Made by a program: the position numbers and the translations under genes
Notes under the pieces: generated by a model
Seen by the model: the letters and a program-made list of their open reading frames with translations, nothing else
Told to the model about the DNA's origin: nothing
Databases searched by the model: none
Shown here: positions 1-7,923 of the stretch, one piece after another
How the letters are laid out: every line of letters begins with the position of its first letter
Numbering within the stretch: position 1 is the stretch's first letter
From: Pseudobdellovibrio sp.
GTDB taxonomy: Bacteria > Bdellovibrionota > Bdellovibrionia > Bdellovibrionales > Bdellovibrionaceae
Direction of reading: 5' to 3'
DNA: 45,896 bases
Assembly: GCA_023701385.1 (NCBI GenBank)
Contig: JAMPXC010000025.1
Coordinates: 1-45,896, forward strand

Positions 1-839
1 CCATAAAGTTGATCCGGCGGAGTTGTTTCACCAACGAATAAAGTTAAGTCACGTAAAGCTTCTTTACGTAAGTTATACTTTTTCTCGTCTTGGGCATCAG
101 GAGGGTTAATTTTTACAACTTTCTCTAGCTGGCCAACGCCTTCGTCAGTTCTTTTTAAGTTGTATAAGCACCACGCAGATTTATATAAACCGTACGGGTA
201 GGCTTTAGATTTCGGGAACTTTTCGATGGCTTTAAATTTTTCTAAAGCTACCGTAAAGTTTTGTTGGAAATAGTATATTTCGCCAACTTCTAATAAAGTA
301 TCTGGCACTAATACTGATTTAGGAAATTGGTGGGTTAATTTATTATATAAATCCTTAGCGCGCTCTAACTGTTTAGTTTGCGAGTGGGCCAGGGCATTAT
401 TGAAAAACACTTCGTCTAACTGTTTATAGTTAGGAAATTGCTTTTCAATTTTGTTATAGATTTCTATCGCTGCTTTTAACGCTTCGATTGATTTCTGGCT
501 TTGTACGCCTAATCTATTAAGCTTTGTTGAAGCTCCTTCGTTTAAGTCGAAGAAACGGCCAGATTTTGCACGGCGCATGTAAAGCTCAGCTAAACGGAAG
601 TTTAAGTCTGCTTCGTCCGGAGCACCTTTTTTCTTAGAAAGGATTTTTTTTAATGAATCAATGGCTTTGCTTTCAGCTTTAGTAATTAGTACTTCTGATT
701 TGAAAGCTTTTTCAGTGTTAACTTCTTCGTTGTCCGAATTAAGTTTAACTTCAGGCAATAGACCTTTAGCATCTTCTTGGGCCGCTTGGGTGATTTGCGC
801 CGCGAAAAGAAGTGCAATAATAAATGAAAATTTAGTCAT
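1..839 (-). CDS. Secreted TPR-repeat protein (AglT-like), C-terminus outside window
   Basis: The reading frame is open from an ATG at 839 to the window edge, giving 279 residues without a stop, so the C-terminus is missing. The N-terminus MTKFSFIIALLFAAQITQA looks like a cleavable signal peptide, so the protein should be periplasmic or envelope-bound. From about residue 75 on, helical pairs with alternating small and aromatic residues (for example LAELYMRRA and AHSQTKQLERAKDLYNKL) match tetratricopeptide repeats. It lies 54 bases downstream of two ExbD-type genes and an ExbB-type gene. That order resembles the Agl motor clusters of gliding myxobacteria and Bdellovibrio, where a TPR protein accompanies the proton channel. 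The TPR fold is well supported; the motility role is inferred from context. Confidence 0.7.
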   Translation of the reverse strand, partial: MTKFSFIIALLFAAQITQAAQEDAKGLLPEVKLNSDNEEVNTEKAFKSEVLITKAESKAIDSLKKILSKKKGAPDEADLNFRLAELYMRRAKSGRFFDLNEGASTKLNRLGVQSQKSIEALKAAIEIYNKIEKQFPNYKQLDEVFFNNALAHSQTKQLERAKDLYNKLTHQFPKSVLVPDTLLEVGEIYYFQQNFTVALEKFKAIEKFPKSKAYPYGLYKSAWCLYNLKRTDEGVGQLEKVVKINPPDAQDEKKYNLRKEALRDLTLFVGETTPPDQLY

Positions 840-893
840 CTGACATCATGTTTACTTCATCCTTTGTATGTGAAATTAATTGTGTCGTCATAG

Positions 894-1382
894 TTAGTTG
901 CCCACAGTTGTTACCAGCTTCAAGTTTGGAAAACCCGCCATAGATGCGGTATACATAATTTTACGTAAAGTCGCATAAGGAATGTTTTCATCGGCTTGTA
1001 GTAATACTTTTCCTGTTTTTGCCAGTTTTTCGTTGTCTGTATTTAACTTTTTAAGTTCTTCAAAAAGTGGCTTAATGAATTGGTTATCATGCGCATCTAA
1101 AGCCGCAGTATCAACCTGGTTATCTTTGATTAAAGCTACAACTTTTTGATCAAATCTGATTTCTTTCGCAGAAACAGAAAGCTTCGCACCATCAACCGGA
1201 TTTTTCTCAGTTGAAGATTGCGGAAGACGAACTCCATCAACCGGGTCAATTTGTACTTCGCCAGCGGCAAAGCTTTGTAATAAGAACACCAGTAAGATCG
1301 TGAACATATCTGTCATAGACGTGATATTCAGACCAAACGATTGATTCTTCTTAATTGGTACGGAAAATCTTTTTCTAGTCAT
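894..1382 (-). CDS. ExbD/TolR-family channel subunit with intact proton-path Asp
   Basis: This 162-residue protein has a short basic N-terminus, one transmembrane helix at about residues 18-38 and a periplasmic domain, the layout of ExbD/TolR proteins. Within the helix, TSMTDMFTILLVFLL places Asp25 at the position of the conserved proton-carrying aspartate of TolR (Asp23 in E. coli). It should work with the ExbB-type protein encoded upstream to turn proton flow into mechanical work in the envelope. It starts 2 bases after the stop of a second ExbD-type gene, so the two are almost certainly co-transcribed and translationally linked. Whether the motor drives gliding, Tol-like constriction or import cannot be decided from sequence. 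Confidence 0.85.
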   Translation of the reverse strand: MTRKRFSVPIKKNQSFGLNITSMTDMFTILLVFLLQSFAAGEVQIDPVDGVRLPQSSTEKNPVDGAKLSVSAKEIRFDQKVVALIKDNQVDTAALDAHDNQFIKPLFEELKKLNTDNEKLAKTGKVLLQADENIPYATLRKIMYTASMAGFPNLKLVTTVGN

Positions 1383-1384
1383 AA

Positions 1385-1933
1385 TTAACCATCCATTGTG
1401 TTGCCAAATACGATTTCAGGAAACATATAATCTGTCGTTGTTTCTTTACCTGATTTTTCGTCTTTGACCGGAAATCTAAGATCTTTTTCACGTGCCTTGC
1501 GTGCTTCATCCATGACTCTTACAACATCTTTATAGGCCACATCGCCATCTGGCTGGATGTCGATTTTAAAAATAGCCGGATGGCTTTTTTTAAGCGCTAC
1601 GAATTTGGCGTGTAAAGTCGGGTAGTCGATCTGTTTATCTTGGCCTAATCCCACAACTTCAACATGAGCCTGACCTTTTTCAGTTAATGTGATTTTCACA
1701 CCATCTGATTTTGTCACAGCTACAGAAATTGAAGCTGCATTTGGATCAGCTTCTTGTTTTTTTACAGCATCTTGAACAACCTGCGGAAGTTCAGTTTCGA
1801 TAATCATCATTTGCACGAAAGCTGATGACACTAACAGAACCGGTACAAGTTTTACCATCACCGCAAGTAACGGCGCCAAGTCCAATTCGAACTCGGCGTT
1901 GCGGTCAATGTGTAGTTTAAAACGTTTACCCAT
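1385..1933 (-). CDS. ExbD/TolR-family subunit lacking the conserved Asp
   Basis: This 182-residue protein has the ExbD/TolR layout: a basic N-terminus, one membrane helix at about residues 17-40, then a periplasmic domain. Aligning ELDLAPLLAVMVKLV with the TolR motif EINIVPLLDVLLVLL puts Ala24 where TolR has its essential proton-binding Asp, and Lys28 falls inside the helix. It is therefore probably a non-protonated partner in a mixed ExbD dimer, with the downstream paralogue supplying the working Asp. A good ribosome site (AAGGAGA) precedes the ATG. It lies 29 bases after the ExbB-type gene. Family membership is secure; the division of labour between the paralogues is inference. Confidence 0.8.
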   Translation of the reverse strand: MGKRFKLHIDRNAEFELDLAPLLAVMVKLVPVLLVSSAFVQMMIIETELPQVVQDAVKKQEADPNAASISVAVTKSDGVKITLTEKGQAHVEVVGLGQDKQIDYPTLHAKFVALKKSHPAIFKIDIQPDGDVAYKDVVRVMDEARKAREKDLRFPVKDEKSGKETTTDYMFPEIVFGNTMDG

Positions 1934-1962
1934 AAGGTATTCTCCTTCAAAAAGCTTCTTAA

Positions 1963-2679
1963 TTAAGAAGCTTTAGAGCTGTGAGATGGAGGTACTTGCG
2001 CACCAGCTGGAGCGTTAGCTACATCTGGATATACATGATTTTTAGCAAGGCCTGGAACAGAACTGCTAGTTAGTGTTTCAGTTAATTTCGAGCATTTTTC
2101 TTGTAATTGCTCTAGTAACTCATTTTGACGAGAAACTAAGAACGAATAAAGAACCATGGCAGGAATCGCCACCGCAAGACCTAACGCTGTCGTATACATT
2201 GATACTGCGATACCGTTTGCTAACATTTGTTGTTTTGTTGCGGGGTCAGCTTGAGCTACCGCTTGGAACGATAAGATAAGACCGTGGATCGTACCTAATA
2301 GACCAAGTAACGTAGCCACATTGGCTAACATAGAAAGGTAGTGTAAACGCTTAGTGTAAAGAGGCACACACTCAGACATTGCGATGTCTTGAGCTTGGAA
2401 AATCGTTTCATCATCACGATCAGCTTTTTCTAAGATCGTTTTAAAAGCGCGTGATAATGGTTTGTCTTCCATTTGTGCGCAAGTTACGATAGCTTCATCA
2501 ACTTTTTTTGATAAAACCAGAGTATTGATTTTGCCAGTGAAGGCCTCAACATCCATACCGTAGTGAAAGTAAAGAGCACGTGAACGTTCTACTACTAGAG
2601 CACCCACAGCTACACCTGTTCCAAGAATCGTCCAACCGACCACTCCTGAATCCTTAATAAAGTTTAAAATTTCTGTCAT
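1963..2679 (-). CDS. ExbB/TolQ/MotA-family proton channel protein
   Basis: The 238-residue product has three membrane segments, at about residues 13-32, 113-137 and 152-180. The last two carry the small-residue-rich pattern typical of ExbB/TolQ (LGLLGTIHGLILSF and SMYTTALGLAVAIPAMV). Proteins of this family form the pentameric stator that houses an ExbD/TolR dimer and conducts protons across the inner membrane. The gene has a strong ribosome site (ACGGAGG, 4 bases before ATG) and is followed at once by two ExbD-type genes and a TPR gene. This is the arrangement of AglR-AglQ-AglS-type gliding motors. The tail after residue 205 (Pro/Ala/Ser-rich) looks disordered. Confidence 0.88.
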   Translation of the reverse strand: MTEILNFIKDSGVVGWTILGTGVAVGALVVERSRALYFHYGMDVEAFTGKINTLVLSKKVDEAIVTCAQMEDKPLSRAFKTILEKADRDDETIFQAQDIAMSECVPLYTKRLHYLSMLANVATLLGLLGTIHGLILSFQAVAQADPATKQQMLANGIAVSMYTTALGLAVAIPAMVLYSFLVSRQNELLEQLQEKCSKLTETLTSSSVPGLAKNHVYPDVANAPAGAQVPPSHSSKAS

Positions 2680-2748
2680 AAATCCTCCGTAAATTTTTCT
2701 TTCGTTTTAATTTTTTAAATTTAGTGCTTAGGTATAATACCCAAGCGG

Positions 2749-3327
2749 TTATGCGGACTTTTCCGGTGCTTGTATCCAGGTCTGGATTGTCTGCACTCCC
2801 ACTGGTTGAATATCGTGAAAACGTACCGCATAATAGAGGCCAGATTTTGAGTTAAGTCGCTGTTTTGAAAAGTTTTTTCTGATTACTTCGCACTCAACAT
2901 TAAACGGTGTTGAGTCTTTTTCATCAGACTTAATGTGTAGTTTAAGACGGTCACCCACCTGGATTAAAGGCGAGTTTAAAAGACATAAAGCACCAACTTT
3001 AGATACTGAGACCATTTGGCCATCAAAGAATCTTTGGTGATTGTGTCCCATAACGGGAACATCAACATCTTTACGTGTATGTTCACGTTTAAGAAAGGCA
3101 TTAACAACCCCAGCTTCAGCATCGTTTTTTAAGATATTGATAAAACGATCACGGCTGAAATCTTCTAACTGGTGAATTTGAGTCCATGAAGACAAGTGGG
3201 GAGCCCACACGTAATTATAATCCATTAACTGGTTAGTCTGAATCATGTTAATGATAGACTTGTATTCGTACGGTCCGTATTTTTGTTCGCCCATTAACAC
3301 ATACCAATTATTTTCGATTTGCGCCAT
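2749..3327 (-). CDS. GYF_2-like domain plus degenerate PilZ domain protein
   Basis: This 192-residue soluble protein has two modules. Residues 7-60 (WYVLMGEQKYGPYEYKSI, then W-x-P and a tryptophan near 48) match the GYF_2 domain, a peptide-binding fold. Residues about 95-190 resemble a PilZ domain: SVSKVGALCL is close to the second PilZ motif (D/N-x-S-x-x-G) and the end (YYAVRFHDIQ) fits the last strands. The first PilZ motif (R-x-x-x-R), which binds cyclic di-GMP, is not clearly present, so binding is doubtful. It sits 69 bases upstream of the ExbB-type gene in the same direction, so it may regulate or dock onto that motor. That role is inference. Confidence 0.65.
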   Translation of the reverse strand: MAQIENNWYVLMGEQKYGPYEYKSIINMIQTNQLMDYNYVWAPHLSSWTQIHQLEDFSRDRFINILKNDAEAGVVNAFLKREHTRKDVDVPVMGHNHQRFFDGQMVSVSKVGALCLLNSPLIQVGDRLKLHIKSDEKDSTPFNVECEVIRKNFSKQRLNSKSGLYYAVRFHDIQPVGVQTIQTWIQAPEKSA

Positions 3328-3376
3328 TTTGTTTCTTCCTTATTCTTGTTCTTTAATTTCTATTCGTTAAAAATTA

Positions 3377-4483
3377 TTAAGTTAAATCCGGGTCAAAGTT
3401 AATTGAGATCGATGAATTTGCACCTGGTTTATAAGTTAAACCATTGATCGTAATTGTGTTGTCAGCTGAATCATAAGACCAACCATCAGTGCTGTCTTGT
3501 GGAACCACTACACCGTCAACAACTACGCGAATAGAAGCGATGATTGGTTTTTTATCAAGCGTGTACACTGGTTTTTGCTCAGTCATGATTTGCGAACTGA
3601 TATTATCTAATGTTTGATCGAATGGATTACAGATAGAATTTTTTGTACCACCAGTTAAATCAACTAATTGATTGTAACGAGTTGCAATTTTTTGCGCACC
3701 AACGTCAGGTCCGCCGGCTAATTGGTCACGGCAAGCTTTGTCTGAAATTGAAATGGCTGATACTGAATAGTCTTGAGAAGCTGCGCCGCCAGTAAAACTA
3801 TCTAAATAATTTTTATAAGAAACAACAGTATGTAAGTTCGGGTTTGAATAGCTTTCATTCATCGTAAATTCTGACTGTGAGAAATCTTCTTCGTCAGAAA
3901 CGATCACTACAGCTAAGAAAGCATCCGGTCTGTGGAAGCCCACATTTAAGCTTGATGATAATGCCGCTTTAAAACTTGAAAATGCACGCTCGTCGCCTGA
4001 GCCACCGGCACCTACTTTTACATTTAAAGTAAAGTCATTTTTTAAGCGCGATTCTTCTGAAGCTTGGCTTAAATCATAATCCGCGCGGTCGATCACATAC
4101 ACTTTCGGGCTTGTGCCAGATCGAAAACGCGTTTGTTCAACGTTACATAGTGAACAGCCGTTAGAAACAAACTGATCACCGTAGAAAGCATCAGTTGTTG
4201 TTACAGCAATACGGAAGTCGTAACCTTTATCAATAAACTTATCGATAAAGGCCGGAAAATTGTTGGCTAAGTTCTGCTGCGATGAGGCCATTGAGCCTGA
4301 ATTATCCACCACAAATAGCACGTCTAATTTACGTGGCGTGAAAGTTACGTTTTGCTTAAATTGCGAATTGTCAGAAAGAACTGAAAAAGAGCCGCCGCCC
4401 TTGTCACAAGCTACAGCACTCATTGCTAAAGTAGCTAACATTAATTTTTTTGCGATCTTTAGTTTCGTTTGGCTTAAGAACAT
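3377..4483 (-). CDS. von Willebrand factor A domain lipoprotein
   Basis: The protein has 368 residues. Its N-terminus ends in a lipobox (SAVAC, lipidated Cys26), so it should be membrane-anchored on the periplasmic side or exported to the surface. A von Willebrand A domain follows: LDVLFVVDNSGSM near residues 53-65 is the metal-ion-dependent adhesion site (D-x-S-x-S), and AVVIVSDEEDFS supplies the later conserved Asp region. Four cysteines (including CSLCN) may form disulfides. Domains of this kind bind protein ligands through a divalent metal, so adhesion to a surface or prey is possible but not shown. It heads the minus-strand run and has a strong ribosome site (AAGGAG). Confidence 0.8.
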   Translation of the reverse strand: MFLSQTKLKIAKKLMLATLAMSAVACDKGGGSFSVLSDNSQFKQNVTFTPRKLDVLFVVDNSGSMASSQQNLANNFPAFIDKFIDKGYDFRIAVTTTDAFYGDQFVSNGCSLCNVEQTRFRSGTSPKVYVIDRADYDLSQASEESRLKNDFTLNVKVGAGGSGDERAFSSFKAALSSSLNVGFHRPDAFLAVVIVSDEEDFSQSEFTMNESYSNPNLHTVVSYKNYLDSFTGGAASQDYSVSAISISDKACRDQLAGGPDVGAQKIATRYNQLVDLTGGTKNSICNPFDQTLDNISSQIMTEQKPVYTLDKKPIIASIRVVVDGVVVPQDSTDGWSYDSADNTITINGLTYKPGANSSISINFDPDLT

Positions 4484-4846
4484 TGTGTTCTCCTTACATC
4501 AAAATTATCGTCCGATGATCTGTTTTAGTTAAATCAACGAAATCAGGATAAAAGAGCCGTAAACGAACAGCGAGCGAGCGCGTAAGTAGTGATTTTTTCT
4601 CATGAATAAAAATTGCCGAGCTAAAATGAGACACGCTAAATGCTGAAAAACACTGAAAAAAATAATTTTTTTAATCAAAAAAAATTTTTGATGCGTCAAA
4701 TTCTTCAACAGTATATGAAGGAAACCCCACAAGTTAAAATTTAGTAAAATTCAGAGTTGGTTTTTTCGATAAAACTTTAGACAGAAAAACCAGACTTAAA
4801 ACGCTAGGTTGTTTCACCGAAAATTACAGAGTGTAAGGACGTGAAT
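4484..4846. other. Intergenic region between divergent genes
   Basis: This AT-rich stretch of about 360 bases separates the divergently transcribed von Willebrand lipoprotein gene and the secreted-protein gene at 4847, so it must hold promoters for both. I could not identify a convincing pair of -35/-10 boxes. Short open frames here lack ribosome sites and look fortuitous. Confidence 0.5.
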
Positions 4847-5476
4847 ATGAAACCACTCATCATGACGCTAATATTATTTTCGCAACTTCATATCTGGGCT
4901 CAGGAAAAAATCACGGTTATACTTCCTGAAGCTCTCGAGAAGTACGATATTTTAGAACACCAAACGGTCATTAAAATTTTACCTGGAAAAGAAATGTATT
5001 TTCCTTTTGATAAAGCCAAAAAAACGGCTGCCGTCAGTGTTAAAAATTCGATGAAGGTGATGGATGAACAAGTGAAATTCATCTGTGGCGCCAGTGTCAA
5101 ATACATTGACCCCCAGAAAAAGTTAGGAAACTTCTTTTTTTCAGGTAAATACAATTGGTCTTTAATCGACCGCAAATGGTTCAGCCGCGAAAAAGATGGC
5201 TTTGACGAATATTCAGAAAAGTACGCAGGTAAAGATAAAAACGAAGTTGATTCAGAGCTGACCTTGAAGTGTGTGGCGGCCCTTGATCCCTGTAAGAAGT
5301 TTGATATTTTAACGGGCGAGTATAGGGCTTGCCGTAATCAGACTAAGAATGCCTATGCTAAAACTTTGCATAAGATGCTTGAAGGTTTAAGCGCTAAGTT
5401 TGTGTACTATGAATCAGAAACGCAAATGAAAGAGCGACTTGCAAAACCAGCGGCCGCTGCAGCTAAAAAAAAGTAA
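4847..5476 (+). CDS. Secreted protein of unknown function
   Basis: I do not recognise this family. The frame also contains a GTG at 4841, but AAGGA at 4835-4839 is spaced 7 bases from the ATG at 4847 and only 1 base from the GTG, so I choose the ATG, giving 209 residues. The N-terminus MKPLIMTLILFSQLHIWAQ is a signal peptide. The mature part is rich in Lys, has cysteines at about residues 80, 140, 150 and 164 that could pair, and ends in an Ala run followed by three lysines. It is monocistronic, converges on mazG with 20 bases between the stop codons, and diverges from the von Willebrand lipoprotein. Confidence 0.65.
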   Translation: MKPLIMTLILFSQLHIWAQEKITVILPEALEKYDILEHQTVIKILPGKEMYFPFDKAKKTAAVSVKNSMKVMDEQVKFICGASVKYIDPQKKLGNFFFSGKYNWSLIDRKWFSREKDGFDEYSEKYAGKDKNEVDSELTLKCVAALDPCKKFDILTGEYRACRNQTKNAYAKTLHKMLEGLSAKFVYYESETQMKERLAKPAAAAAKKK

Positions 5477-5496
5477 AGATAAAAAATCATCTTAAG

Positions 5497-6291
5497 TTAA
5501 AAGCCTTTTTTCGCTTTTTTCCACAGCTCTTCTTTTTGCTCAGGTGCAAGAGCTGTGAATTTTTCCACGCTGTTATCGCAATCAGCTAGCATCGCATTAA
5601 ATCTTTTTTGAAAACGTAAGTTTGTGCGGCGTAAAGATGATTCGGCATCAATTTTTAAATGTCGTGCTAATTGCGCGGCTGAAAAAAGCACATCGCCCAT
5701 TTCGTGATCTAATGATCCATTGTCAATTTCAGCGCGATTCATCTCAACTTCAAGCTCGGCGATTTCAGATTTTAATTGTGCTAAAACTTGGCGTGGGTCA
5801 TTCCAGTCAAATTTTAGTTTTTCGGTTTTGCTTCCGATTTTTTCAGCGGTAGGAAGTGCAGGTAAACCTTTAGGTAAGCTAAATACTGGTTTTACTTTGC
5901 CAGCTTTTTCTTTAGCTTTGATTTCGTTCCAGTTTTTAATGACTTCTTCAGAGCCACTCACTTGAACTTCAGAAAACACATGCGGGTGGCGGCGTACTAA
6001 TTTTTCGCCGATGGTTTTAATCACATCGTTAATATCAAAAGCTTTTCTTTCAGTCGCTAGCTGGGCGTGTAAAACCACTTGAAAAAGCACATCACCTAAT
6101 TCTTCGCAAAATTCAGCATCATCTTGCTTTTCTAAAGCCTCAACCATCTCGAAAGTTTCTTCGATGGCGTAGGGGGCTAAAGAGAGGTGAGTTTGCTCTT
6201 TATCCCACGGGCAGCCATCGGGCCCGCGTAAATCACGCATAAGTTGTAAAAGCGAAGAAAATTCATTGAGGTTTTTTGGAGGAATTGGCAT
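5497..6291 (-). CDS. mazG: MazG nucleoside triphosphate pyrophosphohydrolase
   Basis: The 264-residue length matches E. coli MazG (263). The hallmark motifs are visible twice, as expected for the two-domain form: CPWDKEQTHLSLAPYAIEET with FCEELGDVLFQ in the N-terminal half, and LKSEIAELEVE with DHEMGDVLFSAAQLAR in the C-terminal half. The E-E-x-x-E and E/H-x-x-x-D acidic residues bind the magnesium ions that hydrolyse NTPs to NMPs and pyrophosphate. The enzyme is cytosolic and clears damaged or excess nucleotides, and in E. coli it lowers ppGpp-linked stress signalling. It diverges from ybeY with only 15 bases between the start codons. Confidence 0.95.
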   Translation of the reverse strand: MPIPPKNLNEFSSLLQLMRDLRGPDGCPWDKEQTHLSLAPYAIEETFEMVEALEKQDDAEFCEELGDVLFQVVLHAQLATERKAFDINDVIKTIGEKLVRRHPHVFSEVQVSGSEEVIKNWNEIKAKEKAGKVKPVFSLPKGLPALPTAEKIGSKTEKLKFDWNDPRQVLAQLKSEIAELEVEMNRAEIDNGSLDHEMGDVLFSAAQLARHLKIDAESSLRRTNLRFQKRFNAMLADCDNSVEKFTALAPEQKEELWKKAKKGF

Positions 6292-6306
6292 GCTGTATTT
6301 GAAAAT

Positions 6307-6747
6307 ATGGAAGCTCTGGTTGTCAATCAGTCAAAAAACCTAACACACGCTAAAAAAATCCAAAAACATTTGGATGCGGTGATCCGTGGTTTAAGTAAAA
6401 CTAAAGTGCGCAATCAAAAGCTTTTAAAATCTAAAGGTATCACTTTGGTGTTTTTAGATTCGGCGCAGATGAAAAAAATCAATAAACAGTTTCGTGGTAA
6501 AAATAAGCCAACAGATGTTTTAAGTTTTGCTCCGGTTGAGCCAGAGTCATTAGGTGAGCTGCTTTTTTGTCTTGATGTGCTAAAAAAACAAGCGAAAGAG
6601 CAAGGACACTCTTTGGAACACGAATTTTTGTACATGCTTATTCATGGCGTTTTGCATCTATTAGGTTATGACCATGAGCTGTCAGCGCAAGAAGAAAAGC
6701 TGATGTTTCGCATTCAAGATCAACTGTTTGAGACGTTGACAGCGTAG
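6307..6747 (+). CDS. ybeY: Endoribonuclease YbeY (rRNA maturation factor)
   Basis: At 146 residues it is close to E. coli YbeY (155). The metal site HGVLHLLGYDHE, near residues 114-125, gives the three histidines that hold the catalytic zinc. KPTDVLSFAP upstream is the other family signature. YbeY trims the 3' end of 16S rRNA and takes part in ribosome quality control. There is no ribosome site in front of the ATG and only 15 bases separate it from the mazG start, so its promoter must lie inside mazG or it is weakly expressed. The prfB promoter overlaps its 3' end. Confidence 0.93.
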   Translation: MEALVVNQSKNLTHAKKIQKHLDAVIRGLSKTKVRNQKLLKSKGITLVFLDSAQMKKINKQFRGKNKPTDVLSFAPVEPESLGELLFCLDVLKKQAKEQGHSLEHEFLYMLIHGVLHLLGYDHELSAQEEKLMFRIQDQLFETLTA

Positions 6748-6763
6748 AAAATCACTCTAGACT
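6736..6763 (+). promoter_or_regulatory. Candidate prfB promoter, leaderless
   Basis: A perfect TTGACA (6736-6741) is followed 16 bases later by TAGACT (6758-6763). Only 7 bases separate this -10 box from the prfB ATG at 6771, so transcription should begin at or next to the start codon. No Shine-Dalgarno sequence is present. The -35 box lies inside the end of ybeY. Confidence 0.55.
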
Positions 6764-6770
6764 AAGTGGC

Positions 6771-7923
6771 ATGTCTATCGTCACAGAATTATCTGAAGTA
6801 AAAAAAGAAATTGCAGAACTTGATCAGTTTTCTGTAGAGCTTCGGGGGTATCTTTGACCTTGATCGCAAGAAAAAACGTCTCGAAGAATTAGCGATGGCG
6901 GCAGAAAATCCAGCGATGTGGACAAAACCTGCCGAAATGCAAAAATTAAATAAAGAAAAAACTTTGTTAGAAAAAGCTTTTGCGGAGTGGAATCAATTTT
7001 TCAACCGTTTAGAAGACGCTAAGGTTCTTTTAGAAATGGCCGTTGATGGTCATGACGAAAATTCATTTAAAGAAGTTAAATCAGAATTAAACGAAGTGCG
7101 TAAAATCGGCGAGCAGCTAGAATTACAAAAAGTTTTAGGTGGCGAGCTTGATGCGAACAGCACTTATCTTTCGATCAACTCTGGAGCCGGTGGAACAGAA
7201 AGCTGCGACTGGGCTGAAATGTTACTGCGCATGTACACACGCTACGCGGAACAAAACGGTTACCGCTGTGAAGTTTTAGATATGACCGAAGGTGAAGGCG
7301 CAGGGATTAAATCTTGTACGCTACTTATCTCTGGTGAATATGCTTACGGCTATTTAAAAGCTGAATCGGGAGTGCATCGTTTAGTGCGTATTTCTCCGTT
7401 TGATTCAAATGCCCGACGTCACACTTCATTTGCTTCAGTGTTTGTCTGGGCTGAGGTTGATGACGACATTCAAATCGAAGTGAAAACTGAAGATATCGAA
7501 GTTGAAACGTATCGTTCTTCAGGTGCCGGTGGTCAGCACGTCAATAAAACAGATTCAGCTGTTCGTATTCGTCACAAACCATCAGGTATTGTGGTGGCCT
7601 CACAGCAGCAACGTTCACAAGTGCAAAACCGTGAAAAAGCGATGAAAATGCTTAAAGCGGCGTTATACGAAAAAGAAATAGAGAAACGTAACAAAGAAAA
7701 AGATGCGATGAATTCCACGAAGAAAGCCAATGAGTGGGGTTCGCAAATCAGATCTTACGTTATGCATCCGTACCAGATGGTGAAAGATCACCGCACGGGG
7801 TATAGTACCAACCAAGTTGATAAAGTGATGAACGGTGAATTTTCTGATTTTATTATGGCGTATTTAAAAGCCCAAATTCACGGAACTCTGGGGCAAAATA
7901 CTGACGGTGATACTGATGTTTAA
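6771..7923 (+). CDS. prfB: Peptide chain release factor 2, programmed +1 frameshift
   Basis: RF2 reads UGA and UAA and releases the finished peptide. The first frame starts at ATG 6771 and runs 28 codons to an in-frame TGA at 6855-6857. Slipping +1 at CTT enters the main frame (GAC at 6856), and the joined protein is about 383 residues. The site CGGGGGTATCTTTGAC has the known features: an internal Shine-Dalgarno-like G run, CTT as slippery codon, and TGA followed by C. The SPF tripeptide (RISPFDSNARRH), which recognises the stop codon, and the GGQ tripeptide (SGAGGQHVNKTDSA), which triggers hydrolysis, are both intact. Length slightly exceeds E. coli RF2 (365) through the C-terminus. Confidence 0.97.
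6844..6858 (+). promoter_or_regulatory. prfB autoregulatory +1 frameshift site
   Basis: The G run at 6844-6848 can pair with the anti-Shine-Dalgarno of 16S rRNA just upstream of CTT (6852-6854) and TGA (6855-6857), with C as the next base. When RF2 is scarce, ribosomes pause at TGA and slip forward, making more RF2. The arrangement is the same as in E. coli. Confidence 0.95.

Noticed and set aside
4529-4732. 67-residue open frame on the minus strand
   Set aside because: It lies in AT-rich intergenic DNA, has no ribosome site and its composition is low-complexity (Phe/Ile/Lys).
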